Shown piece by piece: positions 19,024 to 27,685 of a stretch of DNA of 59,573 nt. Source of the stretch: Kofleriaceae bacterium (GTDB lineage Bacteria > Myxococcota_A > Polyangia > Haliangiales > Haliangiaceae). Position numbers and translations under genes: made by a program. A model generated the notes under the pieces. It did no database searches. It worked only from the letters and a program-made list of their open reading frames with translations, and had not been told where the DNA came from. Where the stretch lies: assembly GCA_022842285.1 (NCBI GenBank), contig JALHPV010000009.1:1-59573 (forward strand). Reading direction: 5' to 3'. Position 1 is the stretch's first letter. Each line of letters opens with the position of its first letter.

Positions 19024-19029
19024 ACTATA
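19024..19029 (-). promoter_or_regulatory. TATAGT -10 box of fumA, inside the upstream stop codon
   Basis: On the minus strand TATAGT ends seven bases before the fumA ATG (19016). Its last three bases but one include the TAG stop of the cytochrome b gene. There is no Shine-Dalgarno between box and start. Confidence 0.5.
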
Positions 19030-20767
19030 GCGGGCCGAGGGCCGCCAGATCTTGTGCGGTCGCCGTTCGCAGCCACACGAGATAGCCCGCGAGGGCGTCG
19101 CGCTCGACGACGGTCAGGTCCTGGTCGAAGCGCGGCATCTCGCTCTTGTCTCCGAGGTTCACGGCCGCATGCGGATTGCTGATGTAGTGGAAGTACCAGT
19201 CGCGGCTGCCGAGCTTCGCGAGCCCGGGCCCCGAGCCGGCGACACCCTCCTCCAGCGAGTGGCAGTCACCACAGGCCGTCTCGAACGCCGCCTTGCCCCG
19301 CTCCTGCTTCGCCTTGTCGATGTCCATCGCGCCACTCTCGGCGTAGAGGAGCTCGGCCATGTCGGCCACGGCCTCGGGCGTCGCCTCGTAGGCCGGCATC
19401 GCCGCGTCGGGATCCTTGCCGAGCTTGGTGCGGCCCCAGAATGCATCGCCGCTCGGCGCCTTCAAGAACTCGGCGAGCCACACCCGGTTGCCGTGTCCCG
19501 GGCCGATGCGCGGCCCCTTGCGCTGCTGGTCCGCGGGCGCGCCCGGGGGAGCGTCCTCGTGGCACCCCTTGCAGCTCTTCGCCCAGAGCGTGCGAGCTGT
19601 GTACATCGGGACGGTGGTGAAGACGTCGATCGCGCCCGATGCCGGCACGCCATTCGTCTTCGCGAGGTAGCGCGCGCGCGCGGCGTGGATCTCGGCCTTG
19701 GCCTGACGCTCGGCGAGCTCGGTGTTCGACGAGTCGCGCGCGAACGACATCATCGTCAGGGCAGCGATGAGCGCCAGGAACCCGGCCATCGCGCCGAGCC
19801 ACAGGAGGCGCGCCTTGATCGCGCGATCCGGCTTGCGATCGAGGAGCGGCAGCGAGACGAAGAATCCGCCGACCACCGCCGGAGCGACCATCGCGGCGAT
19901 CTGTTCGGCCGAGCCCGCGAGCTCGCGCAGCTCGTAGAGCCAGCGGAAATACCAGAGGGGACGCGCGTCGTAGGCCGTCGCCGGGTCGGCGGGGCCGGCG
20001 AGCGGGGCACCGCCACTGCTGACCACGATGGTGATCAGGAGCGCGACGACCGCGGCCGTGGCGATCGCATCGCGGAGCGTCTGGTCGGGCCAGCGCGGCG
20101 CATCGGGGCCGGACTTGATCGATGTCGTGCCGTGCCGCCGCGCGAGCTTGATGTGCAGCACGGTCAGCGCAGTGACGACGGCGGGCAAGAGTCCGACGTG
20201 CAGCGCATAGAAGCGCGTCAACGTCAGGTTGCCGTAGTCGTTGCCACCGAGCGCGAGCTCCTTGATGCGGTCACCGACGATGGGGGTGCCGGCGGCGATG
20301 CCCACCTCGACCTGGTTCGCCCAGAAGCCTGCCTGATCCCACGGCAGGATGTAGCCGGTGATCGCCCACGCGAGGACGAGCATCAGGAGGAGGATGCCGA
20401 GCCACCACACGAGCTCGCGCGGCCGCTTGTACGCGCCGGCCAGCGCTGTCTGCACGAGGTGCAGGCCCGCGACGATGACGATCGCGCCGCCGCCGTGGTG
20501 ATGTGCGCCGCGCACGAAGTGGCCCCAGGTCGTCTGGTCCTCGATGTACGCGACCGAGGCCCACGCGTCGCTGCCCGTCGGGGCGTAGAACGCCGCGAGC
20601 GCGATGCCGGTCAGCGCCTCGAACACGAGGAGGAACGTCAGGATCGCGCCGGCCGTGTACGCGAACGACGCGCCGCCGACGATCACCGACGGCACTCGCG
20701 CCCCGAGCCGTTCATCCAGCGCGGTCGCGAGCTTCGCGATCGGTCCTCCCGCTTCGCGATCGCTCAC
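19025..20767 (-). CDS. Cytochrome b fused to a dihaem cytochrome c (bc-type complex)
   Basis: This 580-residue protein joins a cytochrome b membrane domain to two c-type haem domains. Haem-b histidines are visible in [12 protein letters not shown] and in [12 protein letters not shown] with VLHIK. The quinol-site PEWY signature reads PLWYFRW here. After about residue 350 a periplasmic region carries CKGCH and CGDCH, two haem c attachment sites with downstream methionines. It would pass electrons from quinol to a soluble carrier together with the Rieske protein upstream. Its GTG start overlaps the Rieske stop by one base (TAGTG). Confidence 0.9.
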   Translation of the reverse strand: MSDREAGGPIAKLATALDERLGARVPSVIVGGASFAYTAGAILTFLLVFEALTGIALAAFYAPTGSDAWASVAYIEDQTTWGHFVRGAHHHGGGAIVIVAGLHLVQTALAGAYKRPRELVWWLGILLLMLVLAWAITGYILPWDQAGFWANQVEVGIAAGTPIVGDRIKELALGGNDYGNLTLTRFYALHVGLLPAVVTALTVLHIKLARRHGTTSIKSGPDAPRWPDQTLRDAIATAAVVALLITIVVSSGGAPLAGPADPATAYDARPLWYFRWLYELRELAGSAEQIAAMVAPAVVGGFFVSLPLLDRKPDRAIKARLLWLGAMAGFLALIAALTMMSFARDSSNTELAERQAKAEIHAARARYLAKTNGVPASGAIDVFTTVPMYTARTLWAKSCKGCHEDAPPGAPADQQRKGPRIGPGHGNRVWLAEFLKAPSGDAFWGRTKLGKDPDAAMPAYEATPEAVADMAELLYAESGAMDIDKAKQERGKAAFETACGDCHSLEEGVAGSGPGLAKLGSRDWYFHYISNPHAAVNLGDKSEMPRFDQDLTVVERDALAGYLVWLRTATAQDLAALGPL

Positions 20768-21294
20768 TAGGCCGGCTCCCGCGAGGTCTGCCCGAGCTTG
20801 TAGCGAACCCAGGTGAGCTCGAGGCGATCGCCGACGACCTTCACCGGAAGCGGATCGAGACCGCGCTCCGACGGGCCCGTGGTCTTGGCGCCGTCGAGGG
20901 CGAACCGCGAGTCATGGCACGGGCAGAGGTAGTTCCCTGCCTTCGCGTCGAAGCCCACGGCGCAGCCGAGGTGCGGACAGACCGCCGAGAGGGCGACGAT
21001 GGTGTCAGGCGTCGTCCGCTGGATGAACGCCGCACCGAGGACGACGTTGGTCGCCGCGGTCCATGCGTCCTTGACCACCGGGGCGACGATCTCGACGCGC
21101 GTCGGCGGTGCGCCGACGGCGAAGCGGCTCAGCGCTCCGAGGTCGAAAGGATCCTTGCCCGAGCTGACGGTCTGCTTGCCAGCAGGATCGACGAGCAACC
21201 CCACGACCGGTACCCCGGCCGCGAGCGCCACGCCGCCACCGACGCAACACGTCGCAACTTTCAGAAAGCCCCGGCGATCGGGCGGCTCACCCAT
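20767..21294 (-). CDS. Rieske iron-sulfur protein of the bc-type complex
   Basis: A 175-residue protein with a twin-arginine-like start (DRRGFLKVA) and one hydrophobic helix, then a Rieske domain. The [2Fe-2S] ligands are CPHLGC and CPCHDSRF. It is the high-potential electron acceptor of the complex. The stop overlaps the start of cytochrome b as TAGTG, implying translational coupling. TACCGT six bases before the ATG suggests a leaderless operon promoter. Confidence 0.93.
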   Translation of the reverse strand: MGEPPDRRGFLKVATCCVGGGVALAAGVPVVGLLVDPAGKQTVSSGKDPFDLGALSRFAVGAPPTRVEIVAPVVKDAWTAATNVVLGAAFIQRTTPDTIVALSAVCPHLGCAVGFDAKAGNYLCPCHDSRFALDGAKTTGPSERGLDPLPVKVVGDRLELTWVRYKLGQTSREPA

Positions 21295-21300
21295 GCGCGA

Positions 21301-21306
21301 ACGGTA
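21301..21306 (-). promoter_or_regulatory. -10 hexamer of the Rieske/cytochrome b operon
   Basis: On the minus strand TACCGT ends six bases before ATG 21294. No Shine-Dalgarno is present. Confidence 0.45.
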
Positions 21307-21351
21307 TCAGCGTTCGTCGTGCCCCGACCATTTAGGAGAATCGAATGAACT

Positions 21352-21368
21352 GTTTCCCCGTGGGAAAC
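21352..21368 (-). terminator. Hairpin after dksA
   Basis: A perfect seven-base-pair stem (GTTTCCC / GGGAAAC) with a three-base loop lies 10 bases beyond the dksA stop. Only a short T-rich stretch follows, so efficiency is uncertain. Confidence 0.45.
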
Positions 21369-21378
21369 GAGCTCACGA

Positions 21379-21774
21379 TCAACCCATCGTGCGCTCTTCG
21401 CGCTCCTGGTCTTCCTTGCACTTGATGCAGAGCGAGGTCTCGGGGCGCGCCTCCAGGCGCTTCTTCCCGATGGGCTCGTCGCAGATCTCGCAGACGCCGA
21501 ACGAGCCGTCCTCGATCTTCTTCAGGGCGAGATCGAGCTTCGAGAGCAGGCTCTTCTCGCGGCCGCGCAGGCGAAACTCGAACGACTGGATGTACTCGCT
21601 GGAGGCGAGGTCCATCTCGTCAGGCAGATCGTTGGCGTCGAGGACCATGCCCTCGGACAACATCTGGCGCGCTCGTTCGAGCACGACTTTCCGCTTGTCC
21701 TCCAGCAGCTCCTGGAACTTCTTCAGCTCCTTCTTGTTGAGTGCTTTGGATTGCGCGGCGGCCGTGGTGCTCAC
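21379..21774 (-). CDS. dksA: DksA/TraR-family zinc-finger transcription factor
   Basis: A 131-residue protein that binds the RNA polymerase secondary channel and works with ppGpp. The N-terminal coiled coil (KKELKKFQELLEDKRKVVLE) has an acidic tip in DANDLPDEMDLASSEY. The C-terminal zinc finger has CEICDEPIG and CIKC (C4 type). The start is the GTG at 21774; the longer frame upstream is non-coding. GAGGGAG upstream is a good ribosome binding site, unlike the leaderless genes around it. Confidence 0.93.
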   Translation of the reverse strand: MSTTAAAQSKALNKKELKKFQELLEDKRKVVLERARQMLSEGMVLDANDLPDEMDLASSEYIQSFEFRLRGREKSLLSKLDLALKKIEDGSFGVCEICDEPIGKKRLEARPETSLCIKCKEDQEREERTMG

Positions 21775-21822
21775 GTGGTCTCCCTCGGGTGAGAGGTCGG
21801 GGTCCGGTGAAAGAAGCGCGGT

Positions 21823-21851
21823 AGGATAGTGATCGGGAGGTAGGCTGACAA
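21823..21851 (-). promoter_or_regulatory. dksA promoter (housekeeping type)
   Basis: On the minus strand TTGTCA (21851-21846) and TATCCT (21828-21823) are separated by exactly 17 bases. The leader to the GTG is about 40 bases and carries a Shine-Dalgarno. This is one of the clearest promoters in the window. Confidence 0.7.
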
Positions 21852-21896
21852 CCCCCCCGGTCGCGCTTCCATTTCCGACGTAAGAGCCGGCCCACC

Positions 21897-21925
21897 TTGA
21901 CAGGTTGGGGTCGCTCCCCGAAACT
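21897..21925 (+). promoter_or_regulatory. Leaderless promoter of the ribbon-helix-helix gene
   Basis: TTGACA (21897-21902), a 17-base spacer, then GAAACT (21920-21925), which ends eight bases before ATG 21934. No Shine-Dalgarno lies in between. Confidence 0.5.
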
Positions 21926-21933
21926 AACGATCC

Positions 21934-22134
21934 ATGGCTGGTTCGGATAAGCGCAAGCAGTCCCTCTACTTTCCTGAGGATATGCTGAAGGAAATCCAGG
22001 ATGAGGCGACGCGGCAGGATCGCTCGCTCTCGTGGATCGTCCAGAAAGCCTGGAAGATCGCGCGCAAGGAGATCATGAAGTACCCCTCGGTGAACGAGTT
22101 CCCGGGCGAGGAAGACGAGAAAGAGATCGCCTGA
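21934..22134 (+). CDS. Ribbon-helix-helix-like small protein
   Basis: This 66-residue protein has the layout of an Arc/CopG-type DNA binder. A short strand KQSLYFPEDM is followed by two helices (LKEIQDEATRQDRSLSWIVQKA) and a charged C-terminus. It resembles small proteins I recall from myxobacterial genomes (the TIGR04563 group), though I cannot confirm this here. It is divergent from dksA and overlaps the following hydrolase gene. Dimeric DNA binding is the family expectation. Confidence 0.8.
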   Translation: MAGSDKRKQSLYFPEDMLKEIQDEATRQDRSLSWIVQKAWKIARKEIMKYPSVNEFPGEEDEKEIA

Positions 22135-23063
22135 GCGACTCGGCGTGGGCGTACGCCGTCGCGAGCGACGGGAGCCCACTGTTCTACGAATCCTGGGGAA
22201 ATCGAGGCAGCGGGGCCGATTCACGGCCCGTGCTCCTCTGTGACGGCATCGGGTGCGACGGCTATGTCTGGCGCTACCTGCGCCGTGACCTCGGGCCGCG
22301 CTTCGGTCTCCATCCCCACTATCGCGGGCACGGTCGAACGGCTGCGCCGCGGGACCCCACGCGGGTGACGGTCGAGGACCTCGCCGACGATCTCGTGTGC
22401 GTGCTCGATGACGCCATGGTCGAGGACGCCGTCCTCATCGGACACTCGATGGGCGTCCAGGTGGCCCTGGAGACCTTCCGCCGGCACCGCTCGCGGGTGG
22501 CCGGGCTCGTGCTCGTCTGCGGCGCCCCCGGACATCCGCTGCGGACGTTCAAGGGCTCCTCGATGCTGGAGGAGATCCTGCCGACGGTGCAGCGCTGGGT
22601 GCACCGGGTGCCAAGCGTCATCAATCGCTTCACCCGCTTCGTCCTGCCCACCAAGCTGGCCTTCGAGGTAGCGAGTCGGCTCGAGATCCGGCGCGAGCTC
22701 ATCGACCCCGCGGACTTCATGCCCTACCTCGAGGGGATGGCACGGATCGACGCCCGGCTCTTCGTGGCGATGCTGTCCTCGGCCGGCCAGCACTCGGCCG
22801 AGGACCTGCTTCCAGAGATCGACGTCCCGACCCTCGTGGTGGCAGGTGGCCGCGATGGCTTCACGCCGCCCGATCGCAGTCGCGCGATGGCCGATGCGAT
22901 CCCGGGAGCGGAGCTGCTGGAGATTCCGAACGCGTCTCACACCGCTCCGATCGAGCGTCCACACCTCGTGGACTGGACCGTTCGCGATTTTCTCGCACGC
23001 CGGATCGATGGCCTACCTAACGCCGAGAGCATGCCGGTCCGCGTGCGCTCGGCCGCCGAGTGA
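22131..23063 (+). CDS. Alpha/beta hydrolase with a probable CTG start
   Basis: About 310 residues of alpha/beta hydrolase fold. The oxyanion region is VLLCDGIGCDGYVW, the nucleophile elbow is GHSMGV (Ser), the acid is in VVAGGRDGFTPPD and the histidine in NASHTAPIERP. The substrate is unknown; the sequence is closest in style to proline iminopeptidase or haloperoxidase-like enzymes. No ATG, GTG or TTG is available in frame between the end of the preceding gene and the fold. CTG at 22131 overlaps the preceding TGA as CTGA and has GAGAAAGAG upstream. The ATG at 22032 lies deep inside the preceding gene and would add an Arg-rich shadow. Confidence 0.85.
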   Translation: MSDSAWAYAVASDGSPLFYESWGNRGSGADSRPVLLCDGIGCDGYVWRYLRRDLGPRFGLHPHYRGHGRTAAPRDPTRVTVEDLADDLVCVLDDAMVEDAVLIGHSMGVQVALETFRRHRSRVAGLVLVCGAPGHPLRTFKGSSMLEEILPTVQRWVHRVPSVINRFTRFVLPTKLAFEVASRLEIRRELIDPADFMPYLEGMARIDARLFVAMLSSAGQHSAEDLLPEIDVPTLVVAGGRDGFTPPDRSRAMADAIPGAELLEIPNASHTAPIERPHLVDWTVRDFLARRIDGLPNAESMPVRVRSAAE

Positions 23064-23385
23064 CAGCGATCCAACGCGGGCGGTTTCTCGTCGAGAACAG
23101 CGCTTCACGAAGCACTTCACGAAGTGACTTCGCTGACGCATCTCGGTGCCAATGATGCGCTCGCGCATCTACTCCGGACACGCTGCTGGGGTCACTTGAA
23201 CCCCCCTCGCCCTAACGCTGAATCATCTTCGGGTTAGCGTTCGGTTAAGGACATTTTTTCTCTGGGTTACGCGCGGAAATTCATCGCTTTTGCAGAACCC
23301 ATAGGGCAAGGTCGCCGTCCATCGCAGCACGGCACTTGAGGGGGATTTCTAGGGGCCGCGCCGCGAGACCAGGAAAAAAACAGCC
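23064..23385. other. Intergenic region with a palindrome and a weak terminator
   Basis: No gene is visible in these 322 bases. CTTCACGAAG is directly repeated (23103-23112, 23115-23124), and the second copy lies in the palindrome CACTTC-AC-GAAGTG (23113-23126). Near 23213-23261 a six-base stem (AACGCT/AGCGTT) is followed by a run of six T. The 3' half is AT-richer and should hold the promoter of the next gene, but no box is convincing. Confidence 0.5.
23213..23261 (+). terminator. Weak hairpin with T-run after the hydrolase
   Basis: The stem AACGCT/AGCGTT encloses about 16 bases and is followed after a short spacer by TTTTTT. The distance between stem and T-run is longer than usual, so this is tentative. 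Confidence 0.3.
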
Positions 23386-23799
<414 letters not shown>

Positions 23800-23826
23800 G
23801 CATCGGGACATCCCGATCCAACGAAT

Positions 23827-23860
23827 GACCCGGCCTACGCGCCGGGTCTTCGAGTTTTCG
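23827..23860 (+). terminator. Intrinsic terminator
   Basis: GACCCGGC and GCCGGGTC form an eight-base-pair stem with a six-base loop, followed by TTCGAGTTTTCG. It lies 28 bases after the stop of the preceding gene. Confidence 0.7.
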
Positions 23861-24265
23861 GCCCCCCCCCTGCGACACCTGCCGGACAAATGGGGTCGGA
23901 CCCCTGCGACACCTGGTCTGACAGGCCAGCGCCGCTGGCCGTGTCGACAGCCAGCACCACGGACGCGCTACCGGCTCCGATCGGAGGCCCCGGCCGTCGC
24001 GCCGCAGGTGGGGGCAGACGTCAACCCAAGCATTCGGCACTCCGTAACCGGTGGTCGCGTGTCCGGTGTCCGAACGGCCGACGGACGCGCTGTCCGACGA
24101 CCGGACGAACGGCCGTTCAAGCTCGCGAGATCACACAGGTCAGGTCGGGGCGCAACGCTTGCTGTCTACGGCCGAGCGATGCCCAACTCGATGCCAGACC
24201 TCGCCCGCACTCCATCGTCCCCAGCGTGCGCACCTCCTGTCGCCCCGTCGCTCGTCGCGGCTGCG
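23849..24265. other. Gene-free gap between convergent genes
   Basis: No convincing coding region is present. Besides the REP-like half copies (23867-23915), CGAACGGCCG occurs twice (24071-24080 and 24106-24115). The second copy is part of the perfect palindrome GAACGGCCGTTC (24107-24118). Several TGTCCG/CGGACG words lie between them. I cannot assign a function. Confidence 0.5.
23867..23915. repeat. REP-like element, partial copies in direct orientation
   Basis: CCCCTGCGACACCTG occurs at 23867-23881 and again at 23901-23915. The second copy is preceded by GGGGTCGGA, so it keeps the central palindrome. It matches one arm of the 33-base palindrome at 13811 and 58381. GCGACACCTGGTC at its right edge recurs at 28427-28439. 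Confidence 0.7.
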
Positions 24266-27160
24266 CTATCCGCAGACAGACCAGCCGCAGTGCCGGCACA
24301 GCCGACATCCACTCTGCTCGATCAAGACGCTGCTGCACTCGGGACAGGTGGGCGACGCGGCGATGATCGCGGCCCGCGCACCGGTGACGAGCACCTGGCC
24401 CTCGCGGCTTGTGTCCCGGTAGACGGTGATTCCCTTGCAACCCAGCTCGTACGCGAGCTCGTACGCAGCTTTCACATCAGCCGGGGAAGCGTCCTTCCGG
24501 AGGTTGATGGTCTTGCTGACCGCGGCGTGAACGTGCCGCTGGAAGGCGGCCTGCATCCGCACGTGCCACGCGACCTCGATCTCGTGCGCGGTGGGGAACC
24601 GGCGCTGCGCCGAGACCGGGACATCGTCGCGCCCACGCACGCCGCCGTGCTCGGCGACCGCGGCGAACAAGCCGTCGCTCGCGAACCCCTCGGCGGCAGC
24701 TGCGGCCTGGAACGCGGGATTCACCTCGGTGAGCCGAGCCCCGTCGAGGACGTTCCGCTGGTAGGCGAGCGCGTAGAACGGCTCGATGCCGCTCGCGCAC
24801 CCGGCGATGATGCTGATGGTGCCGGTCGGCGCGACAGTCGTGGTCGTCGCGTTGCGCAGGGGGACCGTCTGATCCCAGCGCGAGCCCGCGAACGCGGGGA
24901 ACGTCCCGCGCCGCCCCGCGAGCTCGCGCGACGCAGCGAGCGACTCGGCCTCGAGCACGCCCGCGAGCCGGTCCGCGAGCGCGAGGGCCTCCTCGGAGTC
25001 GTACGCGATCCCGAGCGCCGCGAGCGCGTCCGCCCAACCCATGATCCCGAGCCCGATCTTTCGCGTGGCCTTCGTCGCGCGTTCGATCTCCGCGAGCGGG
25101 TACCGGTTGGCGTCGATGACGTCGTCGAGGAATCGGACGGCGTCGTGGATCGTCCGTACGAATCGCGCCCAGTCGAGATCCTTGCCGCCATCGCCGACGA
25201 ACTTGCCGACGTCGATGCTGCCGAGGGTGCACGACTCGAACGGCAAGAGCGGCTGCTCGCCGCAGTTGTGAACGAGCAGACCGTTCGCGAAGAAGTGGCT
25301 GGTGGTGGGCTCGGTCAGGTCGAAGACCTCGGCCTCGCCTTCGAGCACGACATCGCTGACGGTCGCCCACTGCCGGTCCCCGTACGGCCCCTTCGCGTAC
25401 CCGTCGAGAAGTGTGGCCAGCCGTTCGGTCTTGGCGCGGACCAAGAAGCCGACGAGCCGCGCATACGTTCGCAGACTTGCTCGAGACACGACGAGCTCGT
25501 GCTGAGCGGCACAACGGAACTCGCGAAGCGCGCCGTGCCCGTCGGGCAGGAGTCGAGTCAGCTCGCCCCGGCGGTTCGCGTAAATGACGCTGCGAACTCC
25601 AAGCACGAGCAACAGGTGCTGGACATCGCGCAGCAGTCCGAGCTCGTTGTTCGCAAGCCTCACGCTCGCCCCGCGGTCGATGGAGCCCTGCACGCTGCCA
25701 TCGGCAGAGAAGAGGCCGCGCATGTAGCCGGCAACAAGCTCACGGTTGCCCCGGCAGACGTGCTCAGGGACCCGTTGCTTGCATGCAGCGTCGATTCGCC
25801 GGTCTCCAAGGCGGTTCCGCAGACGACGGCTCCGGAGGTAGGCGAGATCGCGCTCCTCGACGGTGTTCAAGCTGAGCTTCGGGTCGCCGATCAGCGTCCG
25901 CACGTACTCGGCCAGACGCGGCCCAGCGTCCCGCTTCTCGGCCCCGTAAAAGCTCAGCACAGCCTGATTCCCCGTGAAGTGGCCGTCGCCAGTCAGCCAT
26001 CCAAGGACTTCGCCGAATCGAGCGTCTTCACTGTCCCGGTCGAGCTGATCGATGTCCTGGACTGTCGGGATGCGAATCCGGTCGCCGGCCTCAAGCGCGC
26101 TGACTTCGATGTCGCCGTGCTCCGTCCCGACTCGATGGTCTCCGGTGAGCCGGAGCTCGAAGCCTTCGACGGTGGAAAGCCGGTAGACAGGGCGTACGCC
26201 CGTGCACACGACCTTGGCGGCCCGTTGGAACGAGAAACGGCCCTCGGCATCCGCCGTCGCGATCCGTGGGCGCTTCCCGACCAGCTCGGCGATCGGCACG
26301 AGCCCGACGTCTTCGACCCAGACGCGGGTATCGCCGGTGACGCAGGGGTTCGTCGCCTCGATGGGACCCAGGCCTGGAGTCGGCTGAGTCTGGTTGATGC
26401 GGTCGATGAAGACCATGCCGGGGTCGCCGATGGCCCAGGCGGCATTCGCGATCGCATCGAGGACACGACGCCCATCGAGCTGGCCGGTGACCTGTCCAGT
26501 CCGTGGATTGACGAGATCGTAGTGAGTCCCCGCCCGCACCGCGGCCATGAACGTGTCGGTGACCGCGACGGACAGGTTGAAGTTGCGCATGCGCGCGGGA
26601 TCGAGCTTCAGCGCGATGAACTCGAGGATGTCCGGGTGGTCGACCCGCAGCATGCCCATGTTGGCGCCACGCCGCGTACCACCCTGCTTGATGGCCTCGG
26701 TGGCGACATCGAAGACCTGCATGAGACTGACGGGCCCGCTGGCGGTGCCACCGGTGCTCGCGACGAGGTCTCCGGCGGGCCGGAGCCGCGAGAACGAGAA
26801 CCCGGTTCCACCGCCTGTCTTCTGGATCTCCGCCGCCCACCGCACCGCTTCGAACACGCCCGTGGTCGAGTCCTCGACCGGCACCACGAAGCACGCCGCG
26901 AGCTGCCCGAGCGGCCGCCCGGCGTTCATCAGGGTCGGCGAGTTGGGCAGAAACTCGAGGTCAACCATCATGCGCTCGAAGGTCGCGCGCGCGGTGGCGA
27001 CTTCCTCGGCGCTGTAGCCCATGCGGCTCTCGGCCGCGGCCACATGGTGAGCCACGCGCCGGAACAGCTCCGCGGGCGTCTCGACCACGACGCCTTCTTG
27101 CCGCACCAGGTACCGCGCCCGCAGGACGGCGAGCGCGTTCTCCGTGAGCGTCGCCGGCAC
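24266..27160 (-). CDS. nrdJ: B12-dependent class II ribonucleotide reductase with intein
   Basis: The precursor has 964 residues: about 604 of reductase plus a 360-residue intein. NrdJ makes deoxyribonucleotides with adenosylcobalamin as radical source, independent of oxygen. Motifs include LPNSPTLMNAGRPLGQLAAC, KTGGGTGFSFSRLRP, the catalytic NPCGEQPLLPFESC (split by the intein), and a C-terminal zinc-ribbon-like CPEC and CRLCRHC. The GTG at 27160 is chosen because TACGGT ends six bases upstream and the upstream frame is low-complexity. A very long overlapping frame on the plus strand is a shadow. Confidence 0.95.
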   Translation of the reverse strand: MPATLTENALAVLRARYLVRQEGVVVETPAELFRRVAHHVAAAESRMGYSAEEVATARATFERMMVDLEFLPNSPTLMNAGRPLGQLAACFVVPVEDSTTGVFEAVRWAAEIQKTGGGTGFSFSRLRPAGDLVASTGGTASGPVSLMQVFDVATEAIKQGGTRRGANMGMLRVDHPDILEFIALKLDPARMRNFNLSVAVTDTFMAAVRAGTHYDLVNPRTGQVTGQLDGRRVLDAIANAAWAIGDPGMVFIDRINQTQPTPGLGPIEATNPCVTGDTRVWVEDVGLVPIAELVGKRPRIATADAEGRFSFQRAAKVVCTGVRPVYRLSTVEGFELRLTGDHRVGTEHGDIEVSALEAGDRIRIPTVQDIDQLDRDSEDARFGEVLGWLTGDGHFTGNQAVLSFYGAEKRDAGPRLAEYVRTLIGDPKLSLNTVEERDLAYLRSRRLRNRLGDRRIDAACKQRVPEHVCRGNRELVAGYMRGLFSADGSVQGSIDRGASVRLANNELGLLRDVQHLLLVLGVRSVIYANRRGELTRLLPDGHGALREFRCAAQHELVVSRASLRTYARLVGFLVRAKTERLATLLDGYAKGPYGDRQWATVSDVVLEGEAEVFDLTEPTTSHFFANGLLVHNCGEQPLLPFESCTLGSIDVGKFVGDGGKDLDWARFVRTIHDAVRFLDDVIDANRYPLAEIERATKATRKIGLGIMGWADALAALGIAYDSEEALALADRLAGVLEAESLAASRELAGRRGTFPAFAGSRWDQTVPLRNATTTTVAPTGTISIIAGCASGIEPFYALAYQRNVLDGARLTEVNPAFQAAAAAEGFASDGLFAAVAEHGGVRGRDDVPVSAQRRFPTAHEIEVAWHVRMQAAFQRHVHAAVSKTINLRKDASPADVKAAYELAYELGCKGITVYRDTSREGQVLVTGARAAIIAASPTCPECSSVLIEQSGCRLCRHCGWSVCG
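25265..26344 (-). other. LAGLIDADG homing intein inside nrdJ
   Basis: The insert is exactly 360 codons. It starts at Cys1 (CVTGDTRVWV), has block B LTGDHRVG (TxxH), two LAGLIDADG-type helices (LGWLTGDGHF and GYMRGLFSADG), a C-terminal block AEVFDLTEPTTSHFFANG, and ends LLVHN before an extein Cys. All splicing residues are present, so it should be active. The +1 residue is the reductase's thiyl-radical cysteine (NP/CGEQ), so the enzyme is inactive until splicing. The homing endonuclease signature implies that the element is or was mobile. Confidence 0.93.
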
Positions 27161-27166
27161 GTTCGG

Positions 27167-27172
27167 ACCGTA
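27167..27172 (-). promoter_or_regulatory. -10 hexamer of nrdJ
   Basis: On the minus strand TACGGT ends six bases before GTG 27160 with no Shine-Dalgarno. The divergent gene has GATCCT (27220-27225) ending seven bases before GTG 27233. Confidence 0.45.
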
Positions 27173-27232
27173 CGCTCCGCTGCCGCCTCTCGCAACCAAC
27201 CCCACCGCGCCCTCGCCTGGATCCTTGTCACC

Positions 27233-27685
27233 GTGCTGGCAGCTTTGCTGACGCTCGCCGCCCTTGCGAGCGTGGCGACGGCCACGCCCGCGCATCCGGG
27301 CGGCCACGCCCGGTCCCTCCCCGTCACCGCGGATGTGGCGGCCTTGGCTCCCGACTCCGACCCCGACCCGATGTCCGTCACCGACATCGATGCCGCGGTG
27401 ACGCCAGTTGGAGGAGACCCGATCGTTGGTGACACCGAGCCCGACTCGTGGCTTGCGGGACTGCCCGTGTACGACTCGTGGCTCGCGGAGGACGACGTGG
27501 CTGACCTGATCGGCGCTGGGTTCGCGCCCGACGAGCTCGATGCGCTCATGCAGCGCAGCGCCGGCCCCCTGGGCCGGATCGACGTCTCGATCGCGTACCG
27601 CCGTCGCGACGACCTGTTGCGAACGGCGACGGAGACCTCGAGACATGTCGACGAGCTGTGGCTGGTCGCGACCTGGAGCCGCTGA
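27233..27685 (+). CDS. Exported acidic protein, unknown function
   Basis: About 150 residues from GTG 27233, the only start codon in frame after the divergent nrdJ start. The N-terminus is a signal peptide (LAALLTLAALASVATA). The mature part is acidic with DSDPDPMSVTDIDAAVTP and two similar segments (EPDSWLAGLPVYDSWLAEDD). It ends with a helical region (FAPDELDALMQRS). The stop overlaps the next ATG as TGATG. GATCCT seven bases upstream supports the start. No family is recognised. Confidence 0.55.
   Translation: MLAALLTLAALASVATATPAHPGGHARSLPVTADVAALAPDSDPDPMSVTDIDAAVTPVGGDPIVGDTEPDSWLAGLPVYDSWLAEDDVADLIGAGFAPDELDALMQRSAGPLGRIDVSIAYRRRDDLLRTATETSRHVDELWLVATWSR

Noticed and set aside
23849-24265. 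A cobalamin riboswitch near nrdJ
   Set aside because: This gap is downstream of nrdJ. The upstream side has only 72 bases to the next start, and the -10 box is six bases from the GTG, leaving no room for a leader.
23825-27685. A 1286-residue open frame on the plus strand
   Set aside because: Almost all of it lies antisense to nrdJ, in the register where GC-rich third positions keep stops away. Its composition is Arg/Asp/Leu-rich shadow. Only the part from 27233 is accepted as a gene.
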